From positions 1 to 30,866 of the forward strand of contig JAENVU010000357.1 in the NCBI GenBank assembly GCA_016650415.1: DNA of 30,866 nt, in the 5' to 3' direction. Below, one piece after another: positions 27,945 through 30,866 of the stretch. The notes under the pieces were generated by a model. That model was not told the origin of the DNA. It was given only the letters and a program-made list of their open reading frames with translations, and made no database searches. The translations under genes and the position numbers were made by a program. Every line of letters starts with the position of its first letter. The stretch's first letter is position 1. The stretch comes from Acidimicrobiia bacterium. GTDB lineage: Bacteria > Actinomycetota > Acidimicrobiia > IMCC26256 > JAENVU01.

Positions 27945-29054
27945 CTACGGTTCGAAGTCGGCCTGGGTCCTCGGGCGGCCGCCGGGGCCGCTGTAGGCGA
28001 GGCCGTAGCCGGGAAGAGTCGCGAACTCGGGCACGGTGATCGAGGCCGTGGCCGCGGTCCAGGCCGCGATGAGCGCGTCCTCGGCGGCATAGTCGAACGG
28101 ATCGGTGAGGACCTGCTCCTCGATGCCGCCGGGTTCGGGGGGATTCGCCGCGAGCCAGTGCGCGGTGTGAGCGATCGCGACCCGGGCCGGAACCGCGTCG
28201 TGATACCCGAGGTCGGCGCGAATCGCCGCGAGATCGAGCACTCGGTGCGTCGGCAGCGGTTGGGCGAGCAGCGGACGCGCGGGAATTGCGAGCTCGTACG
28301 GCATCGAGACGACCTCGAGTTCGCGATCGAGTGCCGCCGCGACGAGATCGATCACCTGCCGGATGGTCAGCACCTCCTCGTCGCCCACGTGGTAGCAGCG
28401 ACCACTCGCGGCGTCAGGTTGATCGAACGCCAGCAACAGTGCGTGGGCGCAGTTCTCGGTGAACGCGTGGTGGTGGAGAGTGAGGCCTTCGTCGGCGACG
28501 ACGATCCGGTCGCGGCCATCGAGGACGCGGCGCACGATGCACCATTCGCGCGGCACGGGCTGGCGGGGGCCGTACACGTACGGGTACCTGATGTGGGTAG
28601 CCCGCGGATGGGCGGCGAAGACGGCTTCCTCGGTGCGGCGGATCCGCCAGCCCTTGTCGTCCTCCGCCGGGGACTCGACCAACGGTGCGTTCTCCGGCAG
28701 CGGGACCGGCAGGCCCGGCGGATCGTTGAGCCAGGGGTTCATGAAGCCCCGATATACGGGCACGCCGCCCACCGAGATGAAGCGGTCGGTTCGATCCCGG
28801 AAGACCTCCGCGATCATGCGGAGCCGTCCGTACATCGCGAAGACGGCGTCGAACGTCGTGCCGTCGGTCGCAGCGCGGAGATCGGCCTCGTCGTAGGGGT
28901 CGGCGTGGAGGTGGGCGACGTCGGCCGGCGTGTCGGGCGACTCGTGGAGCCCGCGGTGCAGGATCGTCACCTCATGGCCGCGCGCCGTCAGACCGCGCAG
29001 CAGTGGAATCCCGGTGGGACCGATGCCCCCGATGACGAGGACGCGTTGGGTCAT
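27945..29054 (-). CDS. NAD-dependent epimerase/dehydratase-family protein
   Basis: A 369-residue extended SDR. The Rossmann motif is VLVIGGIGPTGIPLLRGLTARGHEVTILHRG (about 5-35, GGxxxTG-type). It continues with the substrate region ISVGGVPVYRGFMNPW and THIRYPYVYGPRQPVPREWCIVRRVLDGRDRIVVADEGLTLHHHAFTENCAHALLLAFDQP, matching COG0451 proteins annotated as nucleoside-diphosphate-sugar epimerases. The usual Tyr-x3-Lys is not obvious, so catalytic type is uncertain. Its start overlaps the SDR stop by 4 nt (ATGA), linking it to the HIP-type SDR operon; a role in acyl-CoA or steroid metabolism is therefore possible. Confidence 0.82.
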   Translation of the reverse strand: MTQRVLVIGGIGPTGIPLLRGLTARGHEVTILHRGLHESPDTPADVAHLHADPYDEADLRAATDGTTFDAVFAMYGRLRMIAEVFRDRTDRFISVGGVPVYRGFMNPWLNDPPGLPVPLPENAPLVESPAEDDKGWRIRRTEEAVFAAHPRATHIRYPYVYGPRQPVPREWCIVRRVLDGRDRIVVADEGLTLHHHAFTENCAHALLLAFDQPDAASGRCYHVGDEEVLTIRQVIDLVAAALDRELEVVSMPYELAIPARPLLAQPLPTHRVLDLAAIRADLGYHDAVPARVAIAHTAHWLAANPPEPGGIEEQVLTDPFDYAAEDALIAAWTAATASITVPEFATLPGYGLAYSGPGGRPRTQADFEP

Positions 29055-29824
29055 CCCGCGTCGGCCGCGTCGAGGTAGGCCGGGGCCTCGCCACCACCGT
29101 GCACCAGCAGGTTGGCACCCGAGACGTAGGCCGCCGAAGGCGACGCCAGGAACAGGCACGCGCCGGCGATGTCGCTCGGCGTGCCCATGCGGCCCAGGGG
29201 AACCGTGGCGCCGACCGCGGCGATCCCGGCTTCGTCGCCGTAGTGGAGGTGCGATTGCTCGGTGCGAATGAGCCCCGCGCTGATCGCGTTGACCCGGACC
29301 TTCGGCGCGTAGTCGACCGCGAGGGTCTGGGTGAGGTTCAGGACACCGGCCTTGGCTGCGCCGTACGCGGCGGTCCCCGGCGACGGGCGCAGGCCGCTCA
29401 CGCTCGCGATGTTGACGATCACCCCGCCGTCGGGTTGGGTCTGCATCACGGCGTTGGCCTTCTGGGCGCACACGAGCGGTGCGAGCAGGTTGAGTTCGAT
29501 GATTGCCTTCGAGAACTTCGGCGACGCCGTGGCCGAATCGGCCGAGGGCGAGCCGCCCGCGTTGTTGATCAAGACGTCGAGGCGGCCGAAAGCGTCGACC
29601 GTCGCCGCGACCAGTGCTTCCACCGCGTCGGCGTCTCGCACGTCGGCGCTGATGAACGTGGCCGCGCGCCCGTCCGCGCTCGGCAGTTCCTCGGGCTCGG
29701 TCCGACCGCAGATCACGACCTGGGCGCCCGCGGCGAGAAAGCCCTCGGTGATCCCTCGGCCGATCCCTCGCGCACCCCCCGTCACGAGTACGACGCGGCC
29801 CGACATGTCCCACTGATCCAACAT
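29051..29824 (-). CDS. Short-chain dehydrogenase, Rv3549c-like, divergent from echA20
   Basis: A 257-residue classical SDR. Cofactor loop TGGARGIG at 15-22, NNAG at 87-90, and the catalytic Ser141, Tyr154 and Lys158 are intact. From memory it resembles mycobacterial Rv3549c closely: NNAGGSPSADSATASPKFSKAIIELNLLAPLVCAQKANAVMQTQ, IVNIASVSGLRPSPGTAAYGAAKAG, VDYAPKVRVNAISAGL and VHGGGEAPAYL. Rv3549c likewise lies divergent from echA20 in the KstR2 regulon of steroid C/D-ring breakdown. The reaction is unassigned. It is first in a two-gene operon with the epimerase. The start is ATG at 29824, or possibly the Met at residue 7. Confidence 0.87.
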   Translation of the reverse strand: MLDQWDMSGRVVLVTGGARGIGRGITEGFLAAGAQVVICGRTEPEELPSADGRAATFISADVRDADAVEALVAATVDAFGRLDVLINNAGGSPSADSATASPKFSKAIIELNLLAPLVCAQKANAVMQTQPDGGVIVNIASVSGLRPSPGTAAYGAAKAGVLNLTQTLAVDYAPKVRVNAISAGLIRTEQSHLHYGDEAGIAAVGATVPLGRMGTPSDIAGACLFLASPSAAYVSGANLLVHGGGEAPAYLDAADAG

Positions 29825-29832
29825 GACGATAA

Positions 29833-29862
29833 GTTTCCCCGATCTGACGACCCGTCAGAAAC
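29833..29862. promoter_or_regulatory. TetR-type operator palindrome between the SDR and echA20
   Basis: TCTGACG (29843-29849) and CGTCAGA (29853-29859) are perfect inverted repeats around a 3-nt spacer; outside them GTTTC (29833-29837) and GAAAC (29858-29862) also mirror each other. The site is in the 68-bp gap of a divergent pair. By position it is the equivalent of the KstR2 operator, although the sequence differs from the mycobacterial KstR2 motif as I recall it. Confidence 0.65.
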
Positions 29863-29892
29863 TCTTGACCCAGATCCTTCCGAGGCGCGCCC

Positions 29893-30654
29893 ATGCCGAT
29901 TACTCAGACCGTCGACGCTGCCGGCATCGCCGAGGTGGTGATGGACAACCCACCGGTGAACGCTTTGACCGTCGCCGGCTGGTTCGATCTCGCCCGCATC
30001 CTCCGGGCCCTGGGCGAGGATCCGGCGGTCCACGTGGTGGTGCTGCGCGCCGAGGGCCGTGGATTCAACGCCGGTGTCGACATCAAGGAGATGCAGAACA
30101 CCGAGGGATTCGACGCGCTCATCGGTGCGAATCGAGGGTGTTTTGCCGCATTCGCCGCCGTCTACGAATGTGCGGTCCCCGTCATCGCCGCGGTCAACGG
30201 CTTCTGTCTCGGTGGCGGCGTCGGCCTGGTCGGGAATGCCGACATCATCGTGGCGAGCGACGATGCCACCTTCGGTCTCCCCGAGGTCGACCGGGGCGCG
30301 CTGGGTGCGGCCACGCACCTGGCCCGGCTCGTTCCGCAGCACCGGATGCGGGCGATGGTGTACACCGCGGCCACGATCACGGCCCAGGAGTTGCACCACT
30401 TCGGTTCGGTCCTCGAGGTCGTGCCCCAGGAGGAGTTGCGCGCCACTGCGCTTCGGATTGCCGCGGACATCGCGGTCAAGAGTCCGGCGGTCATCCGGGC
30501 GGCGAAAGAATCGCTCAACGGCATCGACCCCATCGACGTGAAGCGTTCCTATCGCTTCGAGCAGGGGTTCACCTTCGAGTTGAACCTGTCGGGTGTGGCC
30601 GACGAACACCGCGACGCTTTTGTCGCGGGTCGCGAAACGGACACCAGCAAGTGA
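29893..30654 (+). CDS. echA20: EchA20-type ring-opening hydrolase of the crotonase family (HIP pathway)
   Basis: A 253-residue crotonase-fold enzyme. Strong agreement, from memory, with mycobacterial EchA20: MPITQTVDAAGIAEVVMDNPPVNAL, VVLRAEGRGFNAGVDIKEMQNTEGFDALIGANRGCFAAFAAVYECAVPVIAAVNGFCLGGGVGLVGNADIIVASDDATFGLPEVDRGALGAATHLARLVPQH, and the end YRFEQGFTFELNLSGVADEHRDAF. The oxyanion-hole segments are GFNAGVDIKEM (57-67) and NGFCLGGGVGL (102-112). EchA20 opens the D ring of the HIEC-CoA intermediate in steroid breakdown. CGAGG lies about 7 nt before the ATG. It overlaps ipdA by 4 nt (GTGA). Confidence 0.93.
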   Translation: MPITQTVDAAGIAEVVMDNPPVNALTVAGWFDLARILRALGEDPAVHVVVLRAEGRGFNAGVDIKEMQNTEGFDALIGANRGCFAAFAAVYECAVPVIAAVNGFCLGGGVGLVGNADIIVASDDATFGLPEVDRGALGAATHLARLVPQHRMRAMVYTAATITAQELHHFGSVLEVVPQEELRATALRIAADIAVKSPAVIRAAKESLNGIDPIDVKRSYRFEQGFTFELNLSGVADEHRDAFVAGRETDTSK

Positions 30655-30866
30655 GCCTCGTGGAACCCTCCTCCAAGGTCGTCACCGAGGACGACGTCGT
30701 TTCCGAGATTCGCGACGGTATGACGATCGGGATCGGCGGCTGGGGTTCCCGACGCAAGCCGATGAGTCTCGTGCGGGCCCTCGCGCGGAGCGACGTGAAG
30801 GACCTCACGGTCGTGTCGTACGGCGGTCCCGATCTGGGGCTGCTGTGCGCGACGGGCAAGGTGCGC
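30651..30866 (+). CDS. ipdA: IpdA, CoA-transferase-like ring hydrolase alpha subunit, 3'-truncated by the window edge
   Basis: The frame from the GTG at 30651 stays open to the last base, giving 72 residues. It begins VSLVEPSSKVVTEDDVV and contains DGMTIGIGGWGSRRKPMSLVRALARSDVKDLTVVSYGGPDLGLLCATGKVR, matching IpdA (Rv3551) and the family I CoA-transferase fold. With IpdB it hydrolyses the last ring of COCHEA-CoA in steroid catabolism; IpdB is expected just beyond the window. The GTG overlaps the echA20 stop (GTGA). No stop is present in the window. Confidence 0.9.
   Translation, partial: MSLVEPSSKVVTEDDVVSEIRDGMTIGIGGWGSRRKPMSLVRALARSDVKDLTVVSYGGPDLGLLCATGKVR

Overview
The window is a high-GC (about two-thirds G+C) chromosomal segment of an actinomycete. 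The class Acidimicrobiia is my best guess, from the mix of F420-type luciferase-like oxidoreductase, class E sortase, actinobacterial copper amine oxidase, and steroid C/D-ring genes of the mycobacterial FadE30/IpdF/EchA20/IpdA type. No rRNA, tRNA, CRISPR array, insertion sequence or phage gene is visible. Genes are packed tightly, and many co-directional pairs overlap by 4 nt (ATGA or GTGA).

Layout. 1-2024: the 3' part of pdxH, a YhhN-family membrane protein, and a divergent pair (SRPBCC protein and an 84-residue protein) around a perfect 16-bp inverted repeat. 2047-4994: a translationally coupled operon, OmpR-type response regulator - histidine kinase - stand-alone ribB, divergent from msrB, with a tandem 11-bp-period repeat between them that resembles an OmpR/PhoB-family binding site. 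5047-9669: leucine/valine-type amino acid dehydrogenase, a cysteine-dioxygenase-like cupin and a class III aminotransferase, convergent with a PYROXD2-type flavoprotein. 9681-12685: DUF2550-like protein, Gfo/Idh/MocA oxidoreductase and an M14 carboxypeptidase. 12697-17152: a thiamine operon (thiamine pyrophosphokinase, lipoprotein ThiB, permease ThiP, ATPase ThiQ) behind a well-conserved TPP riboswitch whose downstream hairpin hides the ribosome binding site. 17185-19908: class E sortase, a tyrosine-phosphatase-like protein coupled to a luciferase-like oxidoreductase, and a small membrane-associated protein.

19938-22406 carries a formaldehyde-activating-enzyme (Fae) homologue immediately before fadE30 and ipdF of the HIP (steroid C/D-ring) pathway. 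22565-25686 holds small proteins (two ABM-fold, one SnoaL/NTF2-fold), a CapA-type phosphoesterase and a GNAT acetyltransferase. Two of the small genes share a 31-bp element exactly 127 bp before their start codons. 25881-30866 holds a copper amine oxidase, an epimerase, and an SDR divergent from echA20 and ipdA, the arrangement seen in the mycobacterial KstR2 regulon, with a clear TetR-type palindrome in the gap. The HIP genes are therefore split into two blocks about 5.5 kb apart.

A recurring feature is the promoter style. Eight genes without a Shine-Dalgarno sequence have a TANNNT hexamer ending 6-8 nt before the start codon, as expected for leaderless actinobacterial mRNAs. In three of them the TAG of that hexamer is also the stop codon of the preceding gene. 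The most interesting leads are the Fae/HIP linkage, the two-component system coupled to ribB, and the duplicated -127 element.
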